Source: Streptomyces sp. TLI_146
GTDB lineage: Bacteria; Actinomycetota; Actinomycetes; Streptomycetales; Streptomycetaceae
Reading direction: 5' to 3'
Assembly (NCBI RefSeq): GCF_002846415.1
Contig: NZ_PJMX01000001.1
Coordinates: forward strand, 2,790,001 to 2,854,000
Length of the DNA: 64,000 nt
In this document: one piece after another, positions 8,493 to 17,726 of the stretch
How the letters are laid out: every line of letters starts with the position of its first letter
Numbering within the stretch: the first letter of the stretch is position 1
Program-made: the position numbers and the translations under genes
The notes under the pieces: generated by a model
Seen by the model: the letters and a program-made list of their open reading frames with translations, nothing else
The model's database searches: none
What the model was told of the DNA's origin: nothing

Positions 8493-9932
8493 CTAGCGGG
8501 GCTGGCGGCGCCAGGGGCCGGTGATGGCGAGCATGATGCCCGGCTCCTGGATGTTGGCGAACAGGGTCCGGCCGTCGGGCGAGAAGGTCACCCCGGTGAA
8601 CTCGCTGTACTCGGGGGCCTGTTCGGTGCCCTGGTTGAGCTCGTTGCGGGCGATCGGATACGTACGCCCGGAGTCGGTCGCGCCGAACAGGTGCTGGATC
8701 CCCTCGCCGTCCTCGGCGATGACCAGACCCCCGTACGGCGAGACCGTGATGTTGTCCGGCCCGTCGAAGGCACCGTCCTGGCCGGGCGCGGAGTTGACGC
8801 CGAGCAGCACCTTCAGGGTGAGGGTGCGGCGGCGCGGGTCGTAGAACCACACCTGGCCGTCGTGCTGGACCGGGGACTCCGCGCGGGCGTACGAGGAGAC
8901 GATGTACGCGCCGCCGTCGCCCCACCACATGCCCTCCAGCTTGCGGGCGCGGGTGACGTCCTGGCCGCTGAACTGCTTGCGCACGGAGGTGGTACGGGCG
9001 TCGCGGTCGGGCACGTCGACCCAGTCGACCCCGTACACCGTGCCGATCCTCGTGGCGCGGGAGAGGTCGTCGACGAACCGGCCGCCCGCGTCGAAGCACC
9101 GGGTGGCCTGGAGGACCCCGGCGTCGTCGGCCAGCGTGCGCAGCCGGCCGCGGCCGTGCTTGAAGCCGTGCGGCGGGGTCCAGCGGTAGAGCAGTCCGTT
9201 GGGGCCGGAGGCGTCCTCGGTCAGATAGAGGTGGCCGCGCCGGGGGTCGACGACGACGGCCTCGTGGGCGTACCGGCCGAGCGCCTTGAGGGGCTTGGGG
9301 TCGCGGTTGGCGCGCCGGTCGCAGGGGTCGACCTCGAAGACATAGCCGTGGTCCTTGGTCATCCCGTTGGACCCGGCCCTGTCCTCGGTCTCCTCGCAGG
9401 TCAGCCAGGTGCCCCAGGGGGTGGCGCCGCCCGCGCAGTTGGTGGAGGTACCGGCGATGCCGACCCACTCGGCGACCGGGCCGCCGTGCGGGTGCACCTC
9501 GACGACGGTGCAGCCGCCGGACGCGGCCGGGTCGTACACCAGGCCCTCGGTGAGCGGCACCGGGTGCGGCCAGTTCTTGCGCGGGCCCTTCAGCTCGTGG
9601 TTGTTGACCAGCAGCGTGACGCCGCGCGGCCCTTCGAATGCGGCGGTGCCGTCGTGGTTGGACGGGGTGGTCTCGCCGGACTCCAGCTCGGTGACGCCGC
9701 TGTGGGTGACGATCCGGTACGAGAAGCCCTTCGGCAGCGCGAGTATGCCCTTGGGGTCGGGCAGCAGCGGGCCGTAGCCCGGCTCGTGGTGCCCGTGCCC
9801 GGCGGCGCCGTACGCGTCCTCGGCGGCCAGCGCGCCCGGCGCCGTGGCCAGCGCCCCGACGGATCCGGTGAGGGCGACTCCGGCACCGGTGAGGGCGGAA
9901 TTCCTGGCGAACTCCCTGCGGCTGAGCGACAT
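8493..9932 (-). CDS. PhoX-family (DUF839) secreted phosphatase
   Basis: A 479-aa protein of the PhoX family, calcium/iron-dependent alkaline phosphatases exported by Tat. The N-terminus MSLSRREFARNSALTG has the twin-arginine motif, followed by a hydrophobic stretch and an AxA-type cleavage region. Family marks include NNHELKG, GGCTVVEVHPHG, STNCAGGATPWGTWLTCEET, YAHEAVVVDP, EDASGPNGLLYRW and DGPDNITVSPYGGLVIAEDG, the conserved acidic metal-binding segments. The ATG at 9932 has AGGAG upstream; an open frame continuing to 10166 is only repeat-region shadow. It is expected to scavenge phosphate from organic esters outside the cell. No PHO box was confidently located. Confidence 0.88.
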   Translation of the reverse strand: MSLSRREFARNSALTGAGVALTGSVGALATAPGALAAEDAYGAAGHGHHEPGYGPLLPDPKGILALPKGFSYRIVTHSGVTELESGETTPSNHDGTAAFEGPRGVTLLVNNHELKGPRKNWPHPVPLTEGLVYDPAASGGCTVVEVHPHGGPVAEWVGIAGTSTNCAGGATPWGTWLTCEETEDRAGSNGMTKDHGYVFEVDPCDRRANRDPKPLKALGRYAHEAVVVDPRRGHLYLTEDASGPNGLLYRWTPPHGFKHGRGRLRTLADDAGVLQATRCFDAGGRFVDDLSRATRIGTVYGVDWVDVPDRDARTTSVRKQFSGQDVTRARKLEGMWWGDGGAYIVSSYARAESPVQHDGQVWFYDPRRRTLTLKVLLGVNSAPGQDGAFDGPDNITVSPYGGLVIAEDGEGIQHLFGATDSGRTYPIARNELNQGTEQAPEYSEFTGVTFSPDGRTLFANIQEPGIMLAITGPWRRQPR

Positions 9933-10342
9933 CGCGGGTCTCCTGACGGGGGTTGCGGAGAGGGCGGGGGGCGGGGCCAGGGTCCCGGGGGCGGGCGAAC
10001 ACCGCAAGAACACGGGGTGTCCCCGCCGCCAACTCCCGCCCCGGGGGCCGTCGCTCACCTGCGAGCCGGTGGCGGACTGAGCGCGCAGTTCCCCGCGCCC
10101 CTGAAGGGGTTCGTCGTTGCCTGCGGGCCGGTGGTGGGCCGGTCGCGCAGTTCTCCGCGCCCCCAAGAGACCTGCCGTCGCTCGCCTGCGGACCGTGGGT
10201 GGCTGGTCGCGCAGTTCCCCGCGCCCCTAAAAGCCTGTGGCTGAGCTGGATTCTCCGGCTGCGGCGGACTACCCAGGGGCGCGGGGAACTGCGCGCTCAG
10301 CCCACCACCGGCCCGCAGACGAACCCCGGGCAGAGTATGGGG
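9933..10342. repeat. Cluster of four palindromic intergenic repeats
   Basis: No gene is apparent. Between about 10080 and 10325 lie four copies of the repeat with the core GCAGTTCCCCGCGCCCCT and the flanking motif CTGCGGGCCGGTGG. Three run in plus orientation (near 10085, 10145 and 10208; the middle one has a T for C change) and one is inverted (near 10275). The inverted pair could fold into a long hairpin, possibly ending transcription of the converging minus-strand gene at 10343. Confidence 0.75.
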
Positions 10343-11782
10343 CTACGCCCGCGAGCGGGCCTTGAAGGCTGCCTTGCGGGCCTCCTTCGCCACCTTCTTG
10401 TCCGGGTGCAGCCGCCCCATCGCCTCCAGGACGTCCGCCGTCGCCGGGTGCTCCACCCGCCACGCCGCGTCGAAGAAGCCGCTGTGCTGGCCGACCAGCC
10501 CCTCCACCAGGCCCTGGAGCTCCTCCAGATCCCCGTCCACCGCCAGCTGCGCGGCGATCGTGTCCACGGCCAGCCAGAACACCATCGCCTCCGGCGGCGC
10601 GGGGACGTCCGCCGCGCCCCGCTCGGCGAGCCACACCCGGGCGAGGCCGCCCAGCTCCGCGTCGTCCAGGACCTCGCGCAGCGCGGGCTCCGCCTCGGGG
10701 CCGGTCAGGGCGAGCGCCTGCTGGCAGTGCAGACGGCGCAGCGGGCCGCGCTCGTCCGAGCCACGGGCGGCTGCCAGCAACTCCCGTACCGCCGAAGGGA
10801 GTTCATGACGGGCGAGCCACTGCTCGGTCTCCGCGCGGGCGGCCGCCTCCGGGTAGTACGCGATGCCGTCGAGCAGCACGTCCGCGCCCTTGTCCGCGAG
10901 GTCGCCGACGGCCGGCGCCTCCACGCCCGCCTCCAGCATCCGGGCCCGTACGCCGTAGAGGCCGAGCGGGGTGAGGCGGACCATGCCGTACCGGGCGACG
11001 TCCTCGTCGTCGACGGGCGGCGCGGGCTCCTCGCCCTCCTCGGCCATCAGGGCCTCGTCCACCGGCCGGTACTCGACGAGCCCGATCGGCTCAAGCAGCC
11101 GGAACTGGTCGTCGAGGCGCATCATCGCGTCCGACACCTGCTCCAGGATGTCGTCGGTGGGCTCCCCCATGTCGTCGGGGACGATCATCGACGCGGCGAG
11201 CGCGGGCAGCGGCACCGGGCCCTCGCCCGCGCCGCCCTCGGTGACGGTGAGCAGGTACAGGTTGCCGAGCACGCCCTCCAGGAAGTCCGCCTCCGCCTGC
11301 GGGTCCCAGTCGAGCCGGTCGAAGTCGAGCTCGCCGTCGTCGCCGATGAGGTCGGCGAAGTCGTCGAGCACGGGGGCGGTCGCGTCCGCGAAGACCGCGT
11401 CGAACGCGTCCAGCCAGGTGGTGAGGACGTCCTGCGGGGAGCCGGAGGTGAGCAGGGCGAGGTTCTCGCCCGCGACGGCCGTGCCCTCGCCGTCCTCGTC
11501 CTCCGCGTCGGTGACGTCGACGAGCCCGGCGTCCACGGCGATCCGCCACGCCTCGCTCGCGTCCGCCGCGCCGTCGTCGTCGGCGGTGAGGCCCAGCGCC
11601 TCGGCGGCCGCGGGCAGTTGCTCCTCGACGAGCTCGCCCCCGGCGCCGACCCGGGTCCCGGGCCCGGCCCAGCGGGCGAGCCGGGCCGCGCGGGCCAGCA
11701 GCGGGGCGGCGAGCGCCGCCCGCGCGAGTTCGGCCTCGGAGTGCAGCCGCACCGGCGGCAGGGTGGGGCGGTCTCCGGACAT
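10343..11782 (-). CDS. Conserved hypothetical protein, helical repeat (HEAT-like) C-terminus
   Basis: A 479-aa soluble, acidic protein starting MSGDRPTLPPVRLHSEAELA. ATG 11782 is preceded by GAGGAG; an extended frame to 12019 lacks a start signal. The N-terminal ~150 residues are Ala/Leu helices. The middle is rich in Asp/Glu (DDFADLIGDDGELDFDRLDW). Residues about 370-479 look like HEAT-type helical pairs (ELLAAARGSDERGPLRRLHC; HPATADVLEAMGRLHPDKKV). There are no catalytic motifs, signal peptide or membrane segments. It resembles a family widespread in Streptomyces but of unknown role. It stands alone and is probably monocistronic. Confidence 0.8.
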   Translation of the reverse strand: MSGDRPTLPPVRLHSEAELARAALAAPLLARAARLARWAGPGTRVGAGGELVEEQLPAAAEALGLTADDDGAADASEAWRIAVDAGLVDVTDAEDEDGEGTAVAGENLALLTSGSPQDVLTTWLDAFDAVFADATAPVLDDFADLIGDDGELDFDRLDWDPQAEADFLEGVLGNLYLLTVTEGGAGEGPVPLPALAASMIVPDDMGEPTDDILEQVSDAMMRLDDQFRLLEPIGLVEYRPVDEALMAEEGEEPAPPVDDEDVARYGMVRLTPLGLYGVRARMLEAGVEAPAVGDLADKGADVLLDGIAYYPEAAARAETEQWLARHELPSAVRELLAAARGSDERGPLRRLHCQQALALTGPEAEPALREVLDDAELGGLARVWLAERGAADVPAPPEAMVFWLAVDTIAAQLAVDGDLEELQGLVEGLVGQHSGFFDAAWRVEHPATADVLEAMGRLHPDKKVAKEARKAAFKARSRA

Positions 11783-12122
11783 CTGTGGCGTACTCCTCGG
11801 CGCAGCGGTGGTTCGAGCGGGGTGATGCGAGAGGCACCCAGCGTAGACGTATTTCACCGGGTATCGGCGCCCTCCGGCCACAGCCGCGGCCGGGCCGCAC
11901 GACGGGTTCCGGCCGGGGCGGCGACGGTTGCGTACGGGAAGCGCCGGGCGGCGGCCGGGCCCGTACGGCGGGCAGTTCATCCAGCCGTCGGATTCCGGCC
12001 ACCCGGCGACCCTTGACAACCACCCGGGTCAGCCAAGAGATTGACGCGCGTAGAACTTGCTGCACACCTGAGCAGCACCGCACCCGCACGTGCACCGATC
12101 CCTCATCCTCCGGAGTTCCTTG
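11783..12122. promoter_or_regulatory. Divergent intergenic region (hypothetical gene / secreted nuclease)
   Basis: 340 bp without a gene. A TTGACA hexamer at 12013-12018, followed after 17 bp by AGAGAT, is a possible but weak sigma-70-type promoter for the nuclease gene. A second TTGACG lies at 12041-12046. Nothing else stands out. Confidence 0.3.
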
Positions 12123-13952
12123 ATGCCCGTTCCGAGATCCGCCGCCGTCTCCGCCGTCGTCGCCGCCGCGCTGGGCGCCGGTCTGCTCGCCGCCGGCTCG
12201 TCGGCCGCCGCCGACCCGACCGTCGCCCGCATCCACGACATCCAGGGCACGACCCGCACCTCGCCGCTGGCCGGCAAGCAGGTCGCGGAGGTGCCGGGCG
12301 TCGTGACGGGCGTACGGACGTACGGCTCCTCGAAGGGCTTCTGGTTCCAGGACACCGCGCCCGACGACAACCCCGCCACCAGCGAGGGCGTCTTCGTCTT
12401 CACGGGCTCGGCCCCGACCGTGGCCGTGGGCGACTCGGTGAAGGTCTCCGGCACGGTGACCGAGTACGTCCCGGGCGGCCTCTCCTCCGGCAACCAGTCG
12501 CTGACCCAGATATCGAAGCCGACCGTGACGGTCGTCTCCTCGGGCAACGCCCTGCCCGCCCCGGTCGCGGTGACGGCCCGTACCGTTCCCGACCGCTACA
12601 CCCCGGCGGGCGACCCGGCCGCGGGCAACAGCGTCAACGGCCTGACCCTCCAGCCGAAGAAGTACGCCCTGGACTACTACGAGTCCCTGGAGGGCATGAA
12701 CGTCCGCATCGGCACCTCGCGGATCGTCGGCGCCACCGACCCGTACAGCGAGCTGTGGGTCACCGTGAAGCCGCGCGAGAACCGCACCAAGCGGGGCGGC
12801 ACGCTCTACTCGTCGTACGACGACCAGAACACCGGCCGCCTCCAGATCCAGAGCCTGGTGCCCAGCGCCCAGCAGCCGTTCCCCAAGGCGAACGTCGGCG
12901 ACACGCTGACCGGCGCCACCGAGGGGCCGCTGGACTTCAACCAGTTCGGCGGGTACACGATCACCGCCCGTACGCTCGGAACGGTCAAGGACAACGGCCT
13001 CAAGCGCGAGACCACCCGCAAGCAGCGCACCGGCGAGCTCGCGGTCGCCACGTACAACGTGGAGAACCTGGACCCGTCCGACCCGCAGGCGAAGTTCGAC
13101 GCGCTGGCCGACGGTGTGGTCACGCACCTCGCCTCGCCCGACATCGTGGCTCTGGAGGAGATCCAGGACAACAACGGCGCCAAGAACGACGGCACGGTCG
13201 ACGCGTCCGCCACCCTCAAGAAGTTCACGGACGCGATCGTCGCCAAGGGCGGCCCCGCCTACCAGTGGCGCTCGATCGACCCGGAGAACCTGAAGGACGG
13301 CGGCGAGCCCGGCGGCAACATCCGCCAGGTGTTCCTGTTCAACCCGGCGCGGGTCTCCTTCACCGACCGCCCCGGCGGCGACGCCAGGACCGCCGTCGGT
13401 GTCACCGGCACCAAGGGCCGCGCGGCGCTGACCCTCTCCCCCGGCCGGATCGACCCGGCGAACCCGGCATGGGCGGACAGCCGCAAGCCGCTCGCGGGCG
13501 AGTTCGTCTTCAAGGGGCAGACGGTCTTCGTCATCGCCAACCACTTCGCCTCCAAGGGCGGCGACGAGGGTCTGCTCTCGCAGCACCAGCCGGTGCCGCG
13601 CTCCTCGGAGGCCAAGCGGCTGCTCCAGGCGCAGGCCGTGAACGGCTTCGTGAAGCAGATCCTCGCGGTCGACAAGCACGCCCGGGTGCTCGCGCTCGGC
13701 GACATCAACGACTTCGACTTCTCGGGCACCACCAAGGCCCTGGAGGACGGCGGCGCGCTGCGCTCGGCGTTCCGCACGCTGCCGAAGAAGGAGCGTTACT
13801 CCTACGTGTACCAGGGCAACACCCAGGTGCTCGACCAGATCCTGACCAGCCCGGCGGTGCGCGGCTTCGACTACGACAGCGTGCACATCAACGCGGAGTT
13901 CTCCGACCAGAACAGCGACCACGACCCGCAGGTCATCCGCTTCCGCCCGTAG
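12123..13952 (+). CDS. Secreted endonuclease/exonuclease/phosphatase-family protein (ExeM-like nuclease)
   Basis: A 609-aa exported protein. The N-terminus MPVPRSAAVSAVVAAALGAG is a Sec signal peptide ending near SSAAADP. An OB-fold-like domain follows (IHDIQGTTRTSPLAGKQVAE to about residue 125). The EEP catalytic domain starts near residue 300 with LAVATYNVENLD and contains EEIQDNNG, a GDINDF motif, and SDHDPQ at the C-terminus: the Asn, Glu, Asp and His residues of metal-dependent DNase I-fold enzymes. This order matches extracellular nucleases of the ExeM/YhcR type. ATG 12123 follows CCGGAG; the in-frame GTG at 12090 has no RBS. It probably degrades extracellular DNA or RNA for phosphate or nucleotides. 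Confidence 0.88.
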   Translation: MPVPRSAAVSAVVAAALGAGLLAAGSSAAADPTVARIHDIQGTTRTSPLAGKQVAEVPGVVTGVRTYGSSKGFWFQDTAPDDNPATSEGVFVFTGSAPTVAVGDSVKVSGTVTEYVPGGLSSGNQSLTQISKPTVTVVSSGNALPAPVAVTARTVPDRYTPAGDPAAGNSVNGLTLQPKKYALDYYESLEGMNVRIGTSRIVGATDPYSELWVTVKPRENRTKRGGTLYSSYDDQNTGRLQIQSLVPSAQQPFPKANVGDTLTGATEGPLDFNQFGGYTITARTLGTVKDNGLKRETTRKQRTGELAVATYNVENLDPSDPQAKFDALADGVVTHLASPDIVALEEIQDNNGAKNDGTVDASATLKKFTDAIVAKGGPAYQWRSIDPENLKDGGEPGGNIRQVFLFNPARVSFTDRPGGDARTAVGVTGTKGRAALTLSPGRIDPANPAWADSRKPLAGEFVFKGQTVFVIANHFASKGGDEGLLSQHQPVPRSSEAKRLLQAQAVNGFVKQILAVDKHARVLALGDINDFDFSGTTKALEDGGALRSAFRTLPKKERYSYVYQGNTQVLDQILTSPAVRGFDYDSVHINAEFSDQNSDHDPQVIRFRP

Positions 13953-13953
13953 G

Positions 13954-14676
13954 TCAGGAGGCCGGGGTGACGGTCAGCGCCGGAAGGTAGCGCGTCACCC
14001 CGCCACCGCTCACGCCCGGGTGGTTGTGCACCCGGGCCCATTGCGGGGTCTTCGAGCCGACCCCGTTGCTGCCCGCCGCCAGCGCGTCGATGTGGGCCTG
14101 CTCGCTCTCCCACTCGGCGTAGTTGAGGACACGGGTGCCGTCGAGGCTCGTGTGGAAGTGGGCGGAGATGCCGCCGGGCGGCAGGTCCGGGTCGGTGTCC
14201 AGGGCCTCGAAGACGGCGTCCACCCAGGCGCGCTGGCGCTCCGGGCCGGGTCCTTCGAACTCGACGTCGACGATCACGATGCAGCCGGGCGTACGGGGGT
14301 CGCCCGGCTGCGGACCACCGCTGCGGTAGAGCTCGTACGAGTGCAGGCCCACGCGCTCGATACCGGGGACGGCCGCGTCGATCTCGGCGTTGCGGCCGTC
14401 CCGGAACCGCCGGAAGAAGTCCTGGTAGGCGGCCTCGCTCCGCCACTGCGAGTAGTGCAGGAGCGCGTCGCCGTCGGTGCCGGTGTACACGCTGTACGAG
14501 AGCAGGCCGACGTCCGGCCAGTCCCTGCTGCCCCACGCCTGGGCGATCGCCTCGACGGCGGCGCGCTGCCGCTCGGGGGTGCCCATGCGCCACACGCTGG
14601 ACTTGACGACTCCGACGCCGGGGCGGCGCAGGTCGGGCAGGGCGTCGAAGTTCACGGCGGTGGGCGTGGCGGACAT
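13954..14676 (-). CDS. Antibiotic biosynthesis monooxygenase (ABM)-superfamily protein, two domains
   Basis: A 240-aa protein with two ferredoxin-like ABM-type halves. The first half (about 20-125) contains LLSYSVYTGTDGDALLHYSQWRSEAAYQDF. The second (about 130-240) contains ISAHFHTSLDGTRVLNYAEWESEQAHIDAL. Such dimeric alpha/beta barrels include small oxygenases and heme-degrading enzymes; no metal or flavin motif identifies the reaction. ATG 14676 has AGGAGA upstream. It converges with the nuclease gene, the two stops being one base apart, with no room for an intervening terminator. The substrate is unknown. Confidence 0.8.
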   Translation of the reverse strand: MSATPTAVNFDALPDLRRPGVGVVKSSVWRMGTPERQRAAVEAIAQAWGSRDWPDVGLLSYSVYTGTDGDALLHYSQWRSEAAYQDFFRRFRDGRNAEIDAAVPGIERVGLHSYELYRSGGPQPGDPRTPGCIVIVDVEFEGPGPERQRAWVDAVFEALDTDPDLPPGGISAHFHTSLDGTRVLNYAEWESEQAHIDALAAGSNGVGSKTPQWARVHNHPGVSGGGVTRYLPALTVTPAS

Positions 14677-14794
14677 GGCGGTCTCCTGGTGATCGTCGCG
14701 GTGCTGTGCTGCGTGGACGATCACCATCCTGAAACGTCAAGGACACTTGAGGTCAAGGACGGACGGGAGCACTCCCGATCCCCCGTCCGCCGGG

Positions 14795-15457
14795 TCACCC
14801 TTCCTGGTCGCCGAGCCGCGCCAACTCGCTCTGGAACCAGTCGAGCCGGGCCTGGAGCAGCGCCGCCTCCGCGACCAGCTCCGGGAAGGTCCGGCCGGGC
14901 CCGGCGGCGCCCGCGTCGACGGCGGGCGCGGCGGACACCCTCAGCCCCGCCCCACCGCGCCGGGCGAAGTCGTCGAACCCCACGGTCGCGCGCGACCCCG
15001 CGCACACCGCGCAGACCGGCTCGACGACCCGCCACCCCGGCCGCCCCCAGCCCGCGTCGGCGAGGCCGGTCGCCCGCCGCCGGCAGCGGCACGGCCCGGC
15101 CGTGGCGGTGCGCACCCGCTGGCGGGCGTAGCGCATCCCGCGCTCGAAGCGGATGTAGCGCCCGAGGACCGCCACTTCGAGCAGCAGCGCCCCCCGGTGG
15201 TCGGCCGTGCAGGCCAGCGCCGCCGCCTCGGCGCGCTCGTGCAGACAGTGGAAGCCGCAGTCGCAGAGCCTGGACGGCGAGCGGTGGCGCCGCCCGTAGG
15301 CGCAGTGCGCGTCGTCCAGGACGCCGTAGGGCAGCGCGGCGCCCAGCGAGATGCCGAGGAACCCGGCCCGGGAGCCGTCCTGGGAGAGCGCCGCATGGGC
15401 GATCTTGTAGCCGGTGGGCGGCTCCGTCGGGCGTTCCTCGGGGAGCCGCAGCCTCAT
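14795..15457 (-). CDS. Conserved hypothetical protein with Cys-rich segment
   Basis: A 220-aa protein, MRLRLPEERPTEPPTGYKIA at the start. Many Cys/His residues (CDCGFHCLHERA near residue 65; CRCRRR near 122; CAVCAGS near 150) suggest bound zinc. The C-terminus is helical. Its ATG overlaps the stop of the small upstream gene by 4 bp (ATGA, 15454-15457), so the two form an operon. I do not recognise an enzymatic family; similar proteins occur across Streptomyces at comparable loci. DNA- or RNA-binding via a zinc ribbon is possible but unproven. Confidence 0.75.
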   Translation of the reverse strand: MRLRLPEERPTEPPTGYKIAHAALSQDGSRAGFLGISLGAALPYGVLDDAHCAYGRRHRSPSRLCDCGFHCLHERAEAAALACTADHRGALLLEVAVLGRYIRFERGMRYARQRVRTATAGPCRCRRRATGLADAGWGRPGWRVVEPVCAVCAGSRATVGFDDFARRGGAGLRVSAAPAVDAGAAGPGRTFPELVAEAALLQARLDWFQSELARLGDQEG

Positions 15458-15585
15458 CGGGCCGCCGTCACCTCGACGGATACCTCGGCCGGGACCTCCT
15501 CGGGCACCGGCGGCGCCTCGTCCCGTACGACTTCCTCGGGCCGCTCCTCAGCGACACCAGTGGCGAGAGCCTTGCCGAGCTTCAT
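15454..15585 (-). CDS. Small acidic protein, 43 aa
   Basis: ATG at 15585 follows GGAGG at good spacing. The product, MKLGKALATGVAEERPEEVV and on to a C-terminus EVSVEVTAAR, is Glu/Pro/Val-rich and probably disordered. The 4-bp overlap with the 220-aa gene shows translational coupling. The strong RBS and coupling, not homology, are the support. It may be a partner or leader peptide for the Cys-rich protein. Confidence 0.7.
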   Translation of the reverse strand: MKLGKALATGVAEERPEEVVRDEAPPVPEEVPAEVSVEVTAAR

Positions 15586-15761
15586 GACGACCTCCGACGG
15601 TACGACGGTACGGACATGAACGGACACACCGGTCTCTCATGGTGACGTACGCCCGAGCGGCCGCCAAGAGCGCCTGCGGACCGAACAGTTCAGCACTGCT
15701 GTCGAGTCACCCGAAGCAAATCTAAGTAGACCTTCACCCTCACTCCGCACAGACTGCGTGA

Positions 15762-16637
15762 ATGAGTACACCTCGCCCTTTCGGGCGCGCACTTTGCGCC
15801 ATGATCACGCCCTTCACCGCCGACGACACGCTCGACCTCGACCACGCGCGGCGGCTGGCCGCGCACCTGGTGGCGGAGGGCTGCGACGGGCTGGTCCTGA
15901 GCGGGACCACCGGCGAGTCGCCCACCACGACCGACGCGGAGAAGGCGGCGCTGGTACGGGCGGTGCGCGAGGAGGTCGGGGAGGACATCCACGTCGTGGC
16001 CGGAGTCGGCACCGCCTCCACCCGGCACACCGTGGAGCTGGCCCGGCAGGCCGAAGAGGCGGGCGCGAACGGCCTGTTGGTGGTCTCGCCGTACTACAGC
16101 CGCCCGCCGCAGGACGCGGTGGAGGCACACTTCCGTACGGTGGCGGACGCCACGGGGCTGCCCGTGATGCTCTACGACATCCCCGGCCGCACGGGCATCC
16201 GGATCGGCACGGACACGCTGCTGCGGCTCGCGGAGCACGAGCGGATCGTGGCGGTCAAGGACTGCGCGTACGACCTGCTCGCCTCCACCAAGGTCATCGG
16301 CCGCACCTCGCTGGCGTACTACTCGGGCTGCGAGGAGACGAACCTGCCGCTGTACGCGGTGGGCGGCGCGGGCTACGTGAGCACGGTGGCGAACGTGGCC
16401 CCGGCCCGGATGCGGGCCCCACTGGACGCGTACGACAAGGGCGACGTGGCGGAGGCGACCCGCCTCAACCACCTCACGCTCCCGCTGTCGGAACTGATGA
16501 TGGCGTCGGGCCTACCGGGCACGGTGACGGCGAAGGCGCTGCTGGGCACCCCGGTGAGGGAACCGCTACAGCCCGCCGACCAGGAAGCGACCGACGGGCT
16601 GCGCAGGGCATACGAGGAACTGCTGGCGCTGACGTAG
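15762..16637 (+). CDS. dapA: 4-hydroxy-tetrahydrodipicolinate synthase
   Basis: A 291-aa class I aldolase that condenses pyruvate with L-aspartate semialdehyde in lysine/diaminopimelate synthesis. Seen here: AMITPF, the LSGTTGES loop (46-53), Y138 in MLYDIPGRTG and Schiff-base K166 in VAVKD. The intact YDIPGRT segment, including the arginine that binds the semialdehyde, fits true DapA and contrasts with the KdgD-like paralogue at 886. ATG 15762 lacks an obvious Shine-Dalgarno sequence. Convergent dapD, 83 bp away, acts two steps later in the same pathway. Confidence 0.92.
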   Translation: MSTPRPFGRALCAMITPFTADDTLDLDHARRLAAHLVAEGCDGLVLSGTTGESPTTTDAEKAALVRAVREEVGEDIHVVAGVGTASTRHTVELARQAEEAGANGLLVVSPYYSRPPQDAVEAHFRTVADATGLPVMLYDIPGRTGIRIGTDTLLRLAEHERIVAVKDCAYDLLASTKVIGRTSLAYYSGCEETNLPLYAVGGAGYVSTVANVAPARMRAPLDAYDKGDVAEATRLNHLTLPLSELMMASGLPGTVTAKALLGTPVREPLQPADQEATDGLRRAYEELLALT

Positions 16638-16642
16638 GGGCG

Positions 16643-16700
16643 CAACCCCCTAGGGGCGCGGGGAACTGCGCGACCAGCCCACCACCGGCCCGCAGTCGAC
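16643..16700. repeat. Palindromic intergenic repeat copy between dapA and dapD
   Basis: An inverted-orientation copy of the family seen at 5764 and 10080: AGGGGCGCGGGGAACTGCGC, then the CCACCGGCCCGCAG motif. It fills the gap between two convergent stops, where a terminator would be expected. Confidence 0.75.
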
Positions 16701-16720
16701 AACGCGCCCCTCACAGCCCC

Positions 16721-17716
16721 TCAGTTGTGCGCGTGCAGAATCTCGTTGAGCCCGCCCCACACGGCGTTGTTGGGCCGGGCCTCGACCGCACCCGTGACCG
16801 AGTTCCGGCGGAACAGAATGTTCGACGCACCGGACAGCTCACGCGCCTTCACGATCTGCCCGTCCGGCATCGTGACCCGCGTACCGGCCGTGACGTACAG
16901 CCCGGCCTCGACGACGCACTCATCGCCGAGGGCGATACCCACACCGGCCTCGGCGCCCACCAGGCACCGCTCACCGATGACGATCCGCACGTTGCCGCCA
17001 CCCGACAGCGTGCCCATCGTGGACGCGCCGCCGCCGATGTCGGAGCCGTTGCCGACGACGACACCGGCGGAGATCCGGCCCTCGACCATCGACGTGCCCA
17101 GCGTCCCCGCGTTGAAGTTCACGAAGCCCTCGTGCATCACGGTGGTGCCCTCGGCCAGGTGCGCGCCGAGGCGCACCCGGTCGGCGTCGGCGATGCGGAC
17201 GCCCTTGGGGGCCACGTAGTCCGTCATACGCGGGAACTTGTCGATGGACGTCACCTGGAGGTGCAGCCCGGCGGCGCGGGCGTTCAGGCGCACCGTCTCG
17301 ATGTCGTCGACGGCGACCGGGCCGAGCGAGGTCCAGGCGACGTTGGCGAGCAGGCCGAAGAGGCCGTCCAGGTTCTGGCCGTGCGGCTTGACCAGGCGGT
17401 GCGAGAGCAGGTGCAGCCGCAGGTACGCGTCGTGGGCGTCCAGCGGCTTGTCGTCGAGCGAGGCGATGACCGTACGGACGGCGACGACCTCGACGCCCCG
17501 GCGCTCGTCGACGCCGAGCGCGTCGGCCGCGCCCTTGCCGACGAGGGCGAGGGCCTGGTCGGCGGTGAGCCGCTCGGTGCCGGCCGGGCCGGGCTCTTCG
17601 ACGAGCTCGGGGGCGGGGAACCAGGTGTCGAGAACGGTGCCGTCGCCGGCGAGGGTGGCGAGGCCGGCGGCGACGGCGCCGGTGGAGCGAGAAGCAGTAG
17701 CAGTCGTGTCGGTCAT
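16721..17716 (-). CDS. dapD: 2,3,4,5-tetrahydropyridine-2,6-dicarboxylate N-succinyltransferase
   Basis: A 331-aa actinobacterial-type DapD, using succinyl-CoA in the succinylase branch of lysine synthesis. The C-terminal half has left-handed beta-helix hexapeptides ([60 protein letters not shown]). The N-terminal ~110 residues are the helical domain typical of the long actinobacterial form. ATG 17716 is the start; the open frame running to 17782 is not needed. The MFS gene upstream ends 10 bp before this start, so read-through is possible. Confidence 0.92.
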   Translation of the reverse strand: MTDTTATASRSTGAVAAGLATLAGDGTVLDTWFPAPELVEEPGPAGTERLTADQALALVGKGAADALGVDERRGVEVVAVRTVIASLDDKPLDAHDAYLRLHLLSHRLVKPHGQNLDGLFGLLANVAWTSLGPVAVDDIETVRLNARAAGLHLQVTSIDKFPRMTDYVAPKGVRIADADRVRLGAHLAEGTTVMHEGFVNFNAGTLGTSMVEGRISAGVVVGNGSDIGGGASTMGTLSGGGNVRIVIGERCLVGAEAGVGIALGDECVVEAGLYVTAGTRVTMPDGQIVKARELSGASNILFRRNSVTGAVEARPNNAVWGGLNEILHAHN

Positions 17717-17726
17717 AGCGGAAAAC

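Noticed and set aside
9933..10166. Upstream extension of the PhoX protein
   Set aside because: It would place the Tat signal inside the protein; ATG 9932 has its own AGGAG.
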